From NCBI RefSeq assembly GCF_035917455.1, contig NZ_CP109078.1, positions 7,982,001 to 8,046,000 on the forward strand: 64,000 bases of DNA, given 5' to 3'. Source of the stretch: Micromonospora sp. NBC_01796 (GTDB lineage: Bacteria; Actinomycetota; Actinomycetes; Mycobacteriales; Micromonosporaceae). Both the position numbers and the translations under genes were made by a program. The notes below the pieces were generated by a model, which saw nothing but the letters and a program-made list of their open reading frames with translations, searched no databases and was not told the DNA's origin. This document shows positions 17,928 to 26,852 of the stretch, one piece after another (the stretch's first letter is position 1; each line of letters opens with the position of its first letter).

Positions 17928-20030
17928 CTACTGGGCGTCCTCTTCGGCGAGCAGGAGTTCGATCTCGTCGTCGGAGAGTCGGTCGAGTTCGGCCAGGAGG
18001 TCGGTCAGCTCGGTTTCGTCGGCACCGTCGAGCTGGCGCCGACGGATCTCCCGGGACACCTCGGCGACCGTGAACGCCGGGGTGAACAGCAGGTCGACCG
18101 GCAGCTCGACCGCGAAGACCTCCCGTACCCGGGCCATGAACTGGACCAGTTGCAGGGACTGCCCGCCGAGGGCGAAGAAGTTGTCCTCGGGTGTGGCGGG
18201 CCGGACCGCCAGCAGTTCCGCCCAGATCTGCATCACCCTGGCCTCGATCGGGTCCTCGACACCCGTCGCCGCCGGCCCGCGGTGGCCGGCGAGGACCGCC
18301 GCCCGGACCGCGGACGGGTCGGTGAGGGTGGTGGCGATCCGCTCCACCACCCGCCAGGCTTCACGGTTTGTTGCGGGGGTCGCCCGGTCGGGCTCCACCA
18401 GGGGTGGGCGGTCGGTGGCGTCCGGGGGCCGCGCCGGCTGGTCGGATCCGCCGGGCCGATGGTGTACGCCGGCAGCCGCGCCCGCCGGCAGCAGGTAACC
18501 GATCCGGGTCGACCCGTCGGGTTCCGCCACTGGGGAGGTCCCGTCGTCGGCCGGCTCGGCGGCGATCTCGGCGAGGAAGTCGCGAGCGGGACCGTTGCGG
18601 GCGGTCGGAATGAGCGACAGCTCGACCGTGGTGGCACCCCGGTGCAGGGCCAGCTCGCCGAGGTGGGCGAGCATCCGGTGCTCGACTCCCCGGCCGAGCG
18701 CCCGGCAGCTCAGCAGGAACGTATCGACCCGCAGCAGGTCGCCGTCGAGCGCGTACCGCATCGCGCCGACCAGGCCGTACTCGCCGAACCGGTCCGCCAC
18801 GGTCACCACCAGGCACTCCGGGTCACCGGAGCGCAGGTCGCGCACGTCCAGGCGTACGGGGGCGAGGTTGAACTGGTTGGTCCGGTGGGTGAGTTGGGCG
18901 ACCCGCTCGTGCTGGTCGGGCCGGGCCGGGGTGATGTCGACCCGCAGTGCCAGGTTGGCGTGGAAGTCGGCCAGCGACATGCCGCTCTCGCGCAGTGCCC
19001 GGCGCTGGTTCTCCTGCTCGTAACGCGCGCTCCGCTGGCGGTCCTCGTCGGTCACCCGGTCGGTGTCCAGCGGCCAGCAGTGCCGCAGGAACGCCAGGGC
19101 CCGGCCCGCGTCGGCCGGGACCGTCAGCGCGAGCACCTCCGGGTGGGCGGCGCGGACCTCGGCGACCTCGATCGGGCTGTCGTCGAGGAAGACGAAGCTG
19201 TCCAGACCGAGGTTGAGTTCCTCGGCGAGCGACCGGAGGTTGTCCGACTTGGGCTGCCAGTCGACCCGGCTGGCGGTGAGGTGCTCGGGTCGGAGCACCA
19301 TCTCCGGGTGGCCGGCGAGTACCGCGTCGACGTCGGCGGCGTTGTTGCGGCTGCACAGGCAGAGCAGCCGGCCGGCGTCCCGCTGGTCGACCAGGAGTTG
19401 CTGGAGCGCCCGGCGGTCCCGGTCGACGGTGATGCCACCGATTCCGTCCTCGCCGACGATTCCGGTCCACAGGGTGTTGTCGGCGTCGACCACGACCACC
19501 TTCGGCCGGGGGCTGACGATCGTGTGCACCGTACGGGCCAGCGCGGTTCCCAGTGCGGCGAAGAACTCGGGTGTGTACGGCACCCGCCCGAGCCGGTCGG
19601 CGTAGCCGTCGTGCGCCTCGGTAACCGGGTAGGTGCGGGTCAGGTGGGCCAAGCCGAGCAGGCGCAGGTGGGTGGTGCCGGTGACGCCGTCGCGTACCGC
19701 CCGCTCGGCGGCGTCACTCGTCCTCGGGTCGGTGCCGGGCGGGTCGGGGCAGATGGCGAGCAGCAGCGGGACGGTCGTCTCCCGGTCGGCGGCCCGCAGT
19801 GCGGCCACGAACCCGTCCGGGTCGGCGAGGTCGGTGGGCCGGACCGCGACGACGTTGACCCCGTCGCGGTTGGCCCGCAGTGCACCCTCGGGATCGAGCA
19901 GTTGCTGGAACACCTGACCGTACGGCGCGAAGCTGACCGCCATCGGCAGCGCCAGTTCCCCGGCCCAGAACCGGAGCACCTCGGCCAGCGGTTCGGCGGT
20001 GAACGAGGCGGCGACGCGTACCGTCAGCAC
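17928..20030 (-). CDS. FkbH-like HAD-IIIC protein fused to an acyl carrier domain
   Basis: A 700-residue fusion. HAD motif I is DADNTLW (182-188), with the later CSRNNAADVD and KSDNLRSLAEEL...FLDDSP blocks, then a GNAT-like region containing LTHRTNQFN typical of FkbH proteins. After a Pro/Asp-rich linker (about 515-545) there is a carrier domain with FFALGGQSLQ (S625 carries phosphopantetheine) and a short acidic tail. FkbH proteins capture 1,3-bisphosphoglycerate and place glyceryl, or in BryA-type systems lactyl, on a carrier protein. Here it could supply a hydroxyacyl starter or extender to the NRPS. GTG start at 20030, 7 bp after the MbtH stop: one operon. Confidence 0.88.
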   Translation of the reverse strand: MLTVRVAASFTAEPLAEVLRFWAGELALPMAVSFAPYGQVFQQLLDPEGALRANRDGVNVVAVRPTDLADPDGFVAALRAADRETTVPLLLAICPDPPGTDPRTSDAAERAVRDGVTGTTHLRLLGLAHLTRTYPVTEAHDGYADRLGRVPYTPEFFAALGTALARTVHTIVSPRPKVVVVDADNTLWTGIVGEDGIGGITVDRDRRALQQLLVDQRDAGRLLCLCSRNNAADVDAVLAGHPEMVLRPEHLTASRVDWQPKSDNLRSLAEELNLGLDSFVFLDDSPIEVAEVRAAHPEVLALTVPADAGRALAFLRHCWPLDTDRVTDEDRQRSARYEQENQRRALRESGMSLADFHANLALRVDITPARPDQHERVAQLTHRTNQFNLAPVRLDVRDLRSGDPECLVVTVADRFGEYGLVGAMRYALDGDLLRVDTFLLSCRALGRGVEHRMLAHLGELALHRGATTVELSLIPTARNGPARDFLAEIAAEPADDGTSPVAEPDGSTRIGYLLPAGAAAGVHHRPGGSDQPARPPDATDRPPLVEPDRATPATNREAWRVVERIATTLTDPSAVRAAVLAGHRGPAATGVEDPIEARVMQIWAELLAVRPATPEDNFFALGGQSLQLVQFMARVREVFAVELPVDLLFTPAFTVAEVSREIRRRQLDGADETELTDLLAELDRLSDDEIELLLAEEDAQ

Positions 20031-20037
20031 GCGCGGG

Positions 20038-20253
20038 TCATCCAGAGGTGGCGGCGATCCGGGCGCGCAGCGACGCCGGCCGCATGTCGGTCCAGACCTG
20101 GTCGACGTACTCGAGGCACTCGCGCTTGGTGCCGGCCTTGCCGACCTGGCGCCAGCCGGCCGGCGGCGGGGTGCCGTCGCGCCAGATGGAGTACTGCTCC
20201 TCGTCGTTGATCACCACGACGTAGCTGGTGGTGTCCTCGTCTTCGTCGTACAT
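20038..20253 (-). CDS. MbtH-like NRPS chaperone
   Basis: A 71-residue MbtH-like protein recognised by NDEEQYSIW, PPPAGWRQVG and the end block EYVDQVWTDMRP. MbtH proteins bind and stabilise adenylation domains. The ATG at 20253 follows GGCGGAGC; a longer reading frame adds 15 residues without a ribosome site and was rejected. First gene of the leftward NRPS-cluster operon. Confidence 0.95.
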   Translation of the reverse strand: MYDEDEDTTSYVVVINDEEQYSIWRDGTPPPAGWRQVGKAGTKRECLEYVDQVWTDMRPASLRARIAATSG

Positions 20254-20394
20254 CGCTTGCTCCGCCTCGAATCCAGGGGGTGAACGGGGCATGACCATCG
20301 GTACGGATCGCTGTGGCTGTGCACGTTTTCACTGCGGCCCGATGCCTGTCAAGTGTCTGTCGGCGGGTCGGAAAAACGCCCGAGAGCGAACCCA

Positions 20395-20437
20395 ACTGTT
20401 AGGACAGTGATCTCTACTGTTAGGACTAATTACATAT
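20395..20437 (+). promoter_or_regulatory. SARP-type direct repeats and -10 of NRPS operon
   Basis: ACTGTTAGGAC occurs exactly twice, at 20395-20405 and 20416-20426, 21 bp apart (two helical turns). An AT-rich TACATAT (20431-20437) follows. Direct repeats on one face just upstream of a -10 and no good -35 is the known arrangement of SARP-activated promoters. The first copy also forms ACTGT-TAGG-ACAGT. Confidence 0.65.
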
Positions 20438-20515
20438 CGACGAAGTGCTCGTTACGGTGGGTGCCACGCGGGGGCGGCAGACGACCAGCACCAGGTACGC
20501 AGACGAGAGGGCGCC

Positions 20516-23500
20516 ATGTTGACCCATCCGGTGCGCACCGACACCACGACCGTACCGGCGTTGCTCGATGCCCGTGCGGAGATCGAACCGGACCGGATCG
20601 CCCTGGTTGTCGACCACTCGGGGGAACCGGACGGCGGGCCGGACCGGTTGACTTTCGGGCAGTGGCGGACCCGCGCCAACTCGGTCGGGCACGGGCTGCT
20701 CGCCCGGGGAGTCCGGCGCGGTGACCGGATCGGCCTGCGGTTCGACGGGTCCGACTGGGTGGGCTTCGCGGTCGCGTACGCGGCGGTCACCTCGGTCGGC
20801 GGGGTCGCCGTACCGCTGCCCGAACGCGGTACCCCGGCACAGCTTCGGGACCTGCTCGACCAGTGCGGGGCCAGCGGCCTGATCCAGGGCACCGAGGGCG
20901 ATCCCCGGCCACGGTACGGATGGACGGCCACCCTGGACGAGCTTGACCGGGGTCCGGCGGAACCGGTCGGCGGCCTGGTCGAACCGGCCGACCTCGCCCA
21001 GATCATCTTCACCTCCGGCACCACCGGACGACCGAAGGGAGTGACGGCCAGCCACGCCAACCTGACCTTCGGCCTGCTCCCCCGCCCCCGCCGACGACCG
21101 CTGGCCCACTCGCGACACTTCCTGCACGCGTTCCCGCTGGGCACCAACGCCGCCCAGACGATGCTGCTGCACGCCCTCGCCGCCCAACCGGCGGCGCTGG
21201 TCCTGCCCCGGTTCGAACCGGAACGGTTCGCCGCGCTCGTCGCCGAGTACCGGGTCGGGACGGTGTTCGTCGTGCCGGCGATGGCGATCGAGCTACTCAA
21301 CACCGGCGCCCCGGAACGCCACGACCTGTCCAGTGTGCTGCTGCTCGCCTCGACCGCCGCGCCGCTGCCCGGCGCGGTCGCCCGCGCGCTGTGCGCCGCC
21401 CTGCCCGACGCCACCATCGTCAACAACTACACCTCGACCGAGGCTGCCCCGGCGCACACCACCGTGGTCTTCGACCCGGACCGACCGGCGGCGCTGGGAC
21501 GTCCGGCCGCCGGGGCCGAACTCCTGATCGGCGACCCGGACGGCGTACGCCTACCGCCCGGCACCGTCGGCGAGGTGTACCTCCGCTCGGACACCCTCCC
21601 CCGCGCCTACTACGGCGACGAGGACGCCAGCGCGGCGGTGTTCCGGGACGGGTGGGTACGGATGGGCGACCTCGGCTACCTGGACACCGACGGCTACCTG
21701 CACCTCGTCGACCGGGAGAGCGACGTGGTCAAGTCCGGTGCGTTCAAGGTCTCCACCCCGCACGTCGAGGCGATCCTGCACGAGCACCCGGCGGTCGCCG
21801 ACGCGGCCGTGGTGGGCGTACCGCACCAGACCATGGGGACGATGCTCGCGGCGGCGGTGGTCGCCCGTACCCCGGTGGAACCGGCCGACCTGCGCGTCTG
21901 GCTCGCCGAACGGCTCGCCCCGCACGAGCGGCCGACCCGGCTGCTGCTGGTCGACGCGCTGCCCCGCAACGACGGCGGCAAGCTGCGCAAGACCGAACTT
22001 CGGCAACTGTTCACCGCCGCCGTGGCACCGGAGCACCGGACACCGCCCGCGACACCGACCGAGGTGACCCTCGGTGCGCTCTGGGCCAGGGTGCTGTCGG
22101 CGGCTGAGGTCGGGCGGGACGACGACTTCTTCGCCCTCGGCGGGGACTCGTTGCGGGCCACCCAGCTCGCCACCCTGGCCACCGAGAGCTTCGGGGTGGC
22201 CGTACCGGCGTCGCTGGCCTTCGACCAGCCGGTCCTGAGCGCACAGGCTCGGTGGCTCGCCGACGCCACCCCGGCCGCACCCGCCGAGCCGATCGGTACG
22301 GACACCGTCATGGCGTACGACGAGGTGCCGCTGAGCGCGCAGCAGGAGAACTTCTTCAACTGGATGTACGCCACCGACGAGCCCCGTGACGTCGGCCCGA
22401 TCAGCGTGGCGATCCGGATCCTCGACGACTTCGACCCCGAACTGCTGCGGCGCAGCCTGGACCTGCTGGTACGCCGGCACGAGTCACTGCGTACGGTCTT
22501 CGCCGACGCCGAGGGTAGGGCCGGCAGGGCGGGCGGGCAGCGGGCGTACGTCCGGCCGGACTGCCCGCCGAGGGTGACGGTCGTCGCGGCCGACGGCGCG
22601 GACGCCGAGGCCCGGCGGGCGGACGCCGCCACGATCGTCCGGACCGACCGGGAACACGGCTTCGACCTGACCACCGGTCCCCTGGTCCGGGCGGTGGTGG
22701 TCCGGCTCGACGCCGACGACCACGTGCTCGGCCTGGCCGTGCACCACCTGGTCTTCGACGGCTGGTCGATGGGGGTGCTGCTGCGCGAACTCGGGCTGGT
22801 CTACTCGGCGCTGCGCGCCGGCCGCCCGGTGGTGCTGCCGCCGCTGCCGGTGCCCTACCCGGAGGCGGTCCGGTGGACCCGCGAGCAGTGGCCCCGGACC
22901 CGCGAGTTCTGGTCCGGCCGACTCGACGGGGCGCCGACCGGGGTCGAGCCGTTTCCGGGCCGGCGGCGGGCGGTCCGGCTGCGCAGCGACTCGCTGGAGT
23001 TCCGGCTCGACCGGGAGGCCGCCGACCGGCTGCGCGGGTTCGCCCGCGACCGGGGCGCGAGCACGTTCATGGTGGTCGCGGCGGTCTGGGTGGCGGTGCT
23101 GTCCCGGTTCACCGGCGCACCGGAGATCATGCTGATGTCCCCGGTGCCGGGCAGGACCAGGCCGGAGTTCGAACCACTGCTCGGCTGTCTGGTGCAGTCG
23201 CTGCTGCTGCGGATCGACGCCCGCGCCGACCCGACCTTCGACGAGCTGCTGGACCGGGTACGCGGAACCGCGCTGGACGCGATCGACCACCAGTACTACC
23301 CGTACGCCGAGTTCTATCCCCGGTTCCCGAACTCCGCCTGGCTGCGGTTCGAGAGCTGGGGCGGGGTGACCCACTTTCCGGGGCTGGACTCGGAGCCGTT
23401 CGAGCTGCCGCGTGCGCTGGACGCCGACTGGCCGACCCCGAACGGGGAGCCGGATCTGGGGGTCCCGGAGTTGGCGATGCTCGAACAGCCGGACGGGTCG

Positions 23501-23641
23501 ATCTCCGGCTGGCTGCTCTGGAACTCGTACGCCTTTGATCGGTCCACAATGGAGCGTTTGGCTGAGATGCTGGTCCGGCTGGGCGCGTACGCACCGGACC
23601 GGTCCGGTCGGCGGCTGTCCCAACTGACGGAGGCGATGTGA
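20516..23641 (+). CDS. NRPS loading protein: acyl-ligase-type A, PCP, C
   Basis: A 1041-residue NRPS. Residues 10-500 are an adenylate-forming domain with FTSGTTGRPKG, NNYTSTEA, MGDLGYLDTDGY and GGKLRK, but the A8 region reads ESDVVKSGAFKVS, as in acyl-CoA or acyl-ACP ligases, rather than the amino-acid form QVKIRGYRIE. A carrier domain follows (FFALGGDSL, S545), then a condensation domain (about 600-1035) with HHLVFDG (H743-G749). It probably activates and loads a carboxylic acid that caps the peptide. The stop overlaps the next gene's start by GTGA. First gene of the rightward operon. Confidence 0.88.
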   Translation: MLTHPVRTDTTTVPALLDARAEIEPDRIALVVDHSGEPDGGPDRLTFGQWRTRANSVGHGLLARGVRRGDRIGLRFDGSDWVGFAVAYAAVTSVGGVAVPLPERGTPAQLRDLLDQCGASGLIQGTEGDPRPRYGWTATLDELDRGPAEPVGGLVEPADLAQIIFTSGTTGRPKGVTASHANLTFGLLPRPRRRPLAHSRHFLHAFPLGTNAAQTMLLHALAAQPAALVLPRFEPERFAALVAEYRVGTVFVVPAMAIELLNTGAPERHDLSSVLLLASTAAPLPGAVARALCAALPDATIVNNYTSTEAAPAHTTVVFDPDRPAALGRPAAGAELLIGDPDGVRLPPGTVGEVYLRSDTLPRAYYGDEDASAAVFRDGWVRMGDLGYLDTDGYLHLVDRESDVVKSGAFKVSTPHVEAILHEHPAVADAAVVGVPHQTMGTMLAAAVVARTPVEPADLRVWLAERLAPHERPTRLLLVDALPRNDGGKLRKTELRQLFTAAVAPEHRTPPATPTEVTLGALWARVLSAAEVGRDDDFFALGGDSLRATQLATLATESFGVAVPASLAFDQPVLSAQARWLADATPAAPAEPIGTDTVMAYDEVPLSAQQENFFNWMYATDEPRDVGPISVAIRILDDFDPELLRRSLDLLVRRHESLRTVFADAEGRAGRAGGQRAYVRPDCPPRVTVVAADGADAEARRADAATIVRTDREHGFDLTTGPLVRAVVVRLDADDHVLGLAVHHLVFDGWSMGVLLRELGLVYSALRAGRPVVLPPLPVPYPEAVRWTREQWPRTREFWSGRLDGAPTGVEPFPGRRRAVRLRSDSLEFRLDREAADRLRGFARDRGASTFMVVAAVWVAVLSRFTGAPEIMLMSPVPGRTRPEFEPLLGCLVQSLLLRIDARADPTFDELLDRVRGTALDAIDHQYYPYAEFYPRFPNSAWLRFESWGGVTHFPGLDSEPFELPRALDADWPTPNGEPDLGVPELAMLEQPDGSISGWLLWNSYAFDRSTMERLAEMLVRLGAYAPDRSGRRLSQLTEAM

Positions 23642-26600
23642 CCACGGTGCAGATCCCCCGGCGCAACCGGCGCCCGGCCACCACCGCCCAGCACGGGATG
23701 TGGTTCACCGAACGGCTGGGTACGGCCGGTTCGGCGTACCACATGCCGGTGCCGATCCGGCTCGACGGCGAACTCGACGTGCTGGCGCTGATCGACGCCT
23801 GCGCGGCGCTGGTGGCGCGGCACCCGGTCCTCGGCAGCTCGTTCGAGGAACACGACGGTGAGCTGTTCTCCATCCCGGCACTGATCAGCCCCCGGGTCAC
23901 CCTGACCACGGTCCCCGCACCGGAGCCGGAGGCGGAGGAGGAACTCGCCGAACTGGTCCGGGCGGAGACCCTGCGGCCGTTCGACCTGCGGCACGGGCCG
24001 CTGACCCGGTTCACCCTGTTCACCTCGGGACCCCAGCGGCACCTGCTGCTGGTTGTCGCCCACCACCTCGTCTTCGACGGCGAGTCCAAGGACATCCTGG
24101 TCCGCGACCTGGGCGAGCTGTACCGGGGCTTCGCTGACGGCCGTACCCCGGACCTGCCGCCGCTGCCCGTCTCGTACGCCGAACATGCCGGCGCCGAATC
24201 GGCCCGGCTCTCCGCCGAACTGGCCCCGGCCGGCGAGTTCTGGGGGCGGCACTGGCACGAGCCGGCACCGGTGGTCCTGCCGGGCCTGCGCCACCAGCAG
24301 CCGGCGGCGGCGCCCGGCGACACCGTGGACCACCTGTTCGACCCGTGCCTGCGGGTGGCGCTGGCCGGCACCGCAGACCTGCTCGGCGCGACCCGGTTCG
24401 AGGTGCTGCTCGCCGCGGTGCAGGCACTCCTGCACCGGTACGGCAACACCGAACCGACCGTCGCGGTGGACCTCGGCACCCGTACCCCGCTGACCCGCGA
24501 GTGTGTCGGCCTGTTCGTCAACGAGGTCCCGGTCACCGGCGCACCCCGACCGGACCAGACGTTCCGTGACCTGGTCGCCGCGACCCGGGCGGCGCTACGG
24601 GACCGGTACCCGTTCCGGACGGTTCCGGTGGCCCGGGCCACCGCCGGGGTGAAACCACGGATCGCCCTGGCACCGGTGTCAATCAGCTACCGGCGGCGAC
24701 CCAGCCGCCCGCCGTTCGCCGGGCTGACCGCCGACGTCGAGTGGTTGGCGTTCAACCACACCGCCCGCAACGCCCTGCACCTGCAACTGCTCGACAGCCC
24801 GGAGCAGCTCGCCCTGCGCCTCCAGTACGGTCGGGACACCCTGGACCGGGCCGACGCGACTCGGATCGCCGGGCACTTCACCACCCTGCTCGCCGCCGCG
24901 ACGGCGGCACCGGACACCCCGCTGGCAGACCTCGACCTGCTCGACGACCACGAATCCGACCTGCTGAGCGCCTGGTCCCGCCCCGCCCCGGTCGACCGGG
25001 GCCCCGCCGCACCGACCGGCACGCCACCGAGCCATCGCACAGAAGGCACCCTGCCCGAGCTGTTCGCCGCCCGGGCAGCGGCTGCACCCGACGATCCGGC
25101 GGTCATCTCCGGAGACCGAACCTGGACGTACGGGCAACTGTCGGCCGCCGTGGACCGGCTCGCCGCACGCCTGCGCGGGTACGGCGTCCGCCCCGGCGAC
25201 CGGGTGGCCGTGCTCGTACGCCGGACACCCGCGTTGCCGGTCGCCCTGCTCGGCGTCCTCCGGGCCGGTGCCGCATACGTGCCGCTGGACCCGGACCACC
25301 CCGCGGCCCGGCTGGACGCGATCCTGGCCGACGCCGCACCGACGATCCTGGTCACCGACCAGCCGTCGACCGGCCTGTCCCACTCGTGCCCCACCCTCGC
25401 ACCGCTCACCGACGACGAGCCGGAGCACGCGGGTGCCGACCTTCCCCCGCCGCACCCGGACGACCTGGCCTACCTGATCTACACCTCCGGTTCGACCGGG
25501 CAGCCGAAGGGCGTGCAGATCGAACACCGGGCGCTGGCGAACCTGCTGCTCGGGATGCGGGACCTGCTCGGCTCGGAGCCCGGCCACGGCTGGCTGGCGC
25601 TCGCCTCGGCCGCGTTCGACATGTCCAAACCGGAACTCTTCCTGCCCCTGGTCACCGGCGGCCGGATGGTCCTGGCGACCGAGGCCCAGACCAGGGACGG
25701 AACCGCGCTGCACCGGCTCGTACGCCGGCACGGGGTGACCCACGTGCACGCGACGCCGTCGACCTGGCGGCTGCTGCTGGACGCCGGTTTCGACCAGCCG
25801 GACGTGGTCGGGCTCAGCGGTGCCGAACCCCTGCCGCCGGCCCTGGCCCGGGAGGTGCGCAACCGGGTGGGCCGGCTGTGGAACCTGTACGGCCCTACCG
25901 AGGCAACCGTCTGGTCCACCGTCGGGGAGCTGCCCGAGGAGGTGGACACCGTCGGTATCGGCGAACCGATCGCCAACACCCGTCGGTACCTGCTCGACGG
26001 CCGGCTGAACCCGGTCCCGGTCGGCATCGCCGGCGAGGTCTGCCTCGGCGGGAGCGGACTGGCCCGGGGTTACCTGAACCGTCCCGCGCTGACCGCCGCA
26101 CACTTCGTCCCCGACCCGTACGGGCCGGCCGGGTCGCGGCTCTACCGCACCGGCGACCTGGCCCGTTACCGGCACGACGGCGAGGTCGAGTTCCTCGGCC
26201 GGATCGACAACCAGGTCAAGATCCGGGGGTACCGGGTCGAACTCGGCGAGATCGAGGCGCACCTGGGCCGGCACCCGGACGTGCTCGACTGCGCGGTGGT
26301 GCTGCGCGACCGGGAGGGGACCGGCCCGGTGCTGGTCGCGTACGTGGTCCGGCGGGCCGGGGGCGGGGATCCGACGCCCGCCCGGCTGCGCCAGCACCTG
26401 GGCGGGACGCTGCCGGCGTACCTGTTGCCGAACCTCTTCGTCGAGCTGCCCCGGCTGCCACTGACCGGCAACGGCAAGCTCGACCGGCGGGCGCTGCCCG
26501 ATCCGCCCGCCGACACCGGCACCGCCCCGGACCCGGCGGACGGGAGCCAGCCGGGTTACACCGGTGTGGCGCGGGAGATCTTCGAGATCTGGCGGCAGGT

Positions 26601-26793
26601 ACTGCGGATCGACGACATCGGCCCGGACGACGACCTGTTCGACCTCGGCGGGCATTCGCTGACCGTCACCCAGATCGCCGCCCGGATGCGCCGACAGCTC
26701 GGCATCGACCTGCCCCTGCACGTCTTCTTCGACTCGCCGACCATCAACGGCCTGGTCGCCGCGTACGCGACGTCGACACCAGCGACGAGTTAG
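23638..26793 (+). CDS. NRPS module C-A-PCP
   Basis: A 1051-residue complete elongation module. The C domain (1-430) has HHLVFDG (H142-G148). The A domain (about 450-930) shows IYTSGSTGQPKG (from 615), LYGPTEATVW, RTGDLARY and NQVKIRGYRVELGEIE. The carrier is DLFDLGGHSL (S1007). By hand alignment to GrsA the ten pocket residues read D-M-P-H-G-S-L-V-W-K, which I cannot assign to an amino acid. Its N-terminal C domain directly follows the C-terminal C domain of the preceding protein. GTG start within the upstream stop. Confidence 0.9.
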   Translation: MTTVQIPRRNRRPATTAQHGMWFTERLGTAGSAYHMPVPIRLDGELDVLALIDACAALVARHPVLGSSFEEHDGELFSIPALISPRVTLTTVPAPEPEAEEELAELVRAETLRPFDLRHGPLTRFTLFTSGPQRHLLLVVAHHLVFDGESKDILVRDLGELYRGFADGRTPDLPPLPVSYAEHAGAESARLSAELAPAGEFWGRHWHEPAPVVLPGLRHQQPAAAPGDTVDHLFDPCLRVALAGTADLLGATRFEVLLAAVQALLHRYGNTEPTVAVDLGTRTPLTRECVGLFVNEVPVTGAPRPDQTFRDLVAATRAALRDRYPFRTVPVARATAGVKPRIALAPVSISYRRRPSRPPFAGLTADVEWLAFNHTARNALHLQLLDSPEQLALRLQYGRDTLDRADATRIAGHFTTLLAAATAAPDTPLADLDLLDDHESDLLSAWSRPAPVDRGPAAPTGTPPSHRTEGTLPELFAARAAAAPDDPAVISGDRTWTYGQLSAAVDRLAARLRGYGVRPGDRVAVLVRRTPALPVALLGVLRAGAAYVPLDPDHPAARLDAILADAAPTILVTDQPSTGLSHSCPTLAPLTDDEPEHAGADLPPPHPDDLAYLIYTSGSTGQPKGVQIEHRALANLLLGMRDLLGSEPGHGWLALASAAFDMSKPELFLPLVTGGRMVLATEAQTRDGTALHRLVRRHGVTHVHATPSTWRLLLDAGFDQPDVVGLSGAEPLPPALAREVRNRVGRLWNLYGPTEATVWSTVGELPEEVDTVGIGEPIANTRRYLLDGRLNPVPVGIAGEVCLGGSGLARGYLNRPALTAAHFVPDPYGPAGSRLYRTGDLARYRHDGEVEFLGRIDNQVKIRGYRVELGEIEAHLGRHPDVLDCAVVLRDREGTGPVLVAYVVRRAGGGDPTPARLRQHLGGTLPAYLLPNLFVELPRLPLTGNGKLDRRALPDPPADTGTAPDPADGSQPGYTGVAREIFEIWRQVLRIDDIGPDDDLFDLGGHSLTVTQIAARMRRQLGIDLPLHVFFDSPTINGLVAAYATSTPATS

Positions 26794-26852
26794 CGGCCGG
26801 AACGCCGCAGGAACCCACCACCGATCGCACCGTCCAACGAGGAGGCAAAGTC

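Noticed and set aside
24741-26852. N-terminal extension of the third NRPS gene
   Set aside because: It overlaps the previous module in another frame, is Arg/Pro-rich, and a GTG with a strong ribosome site exists at 26853.
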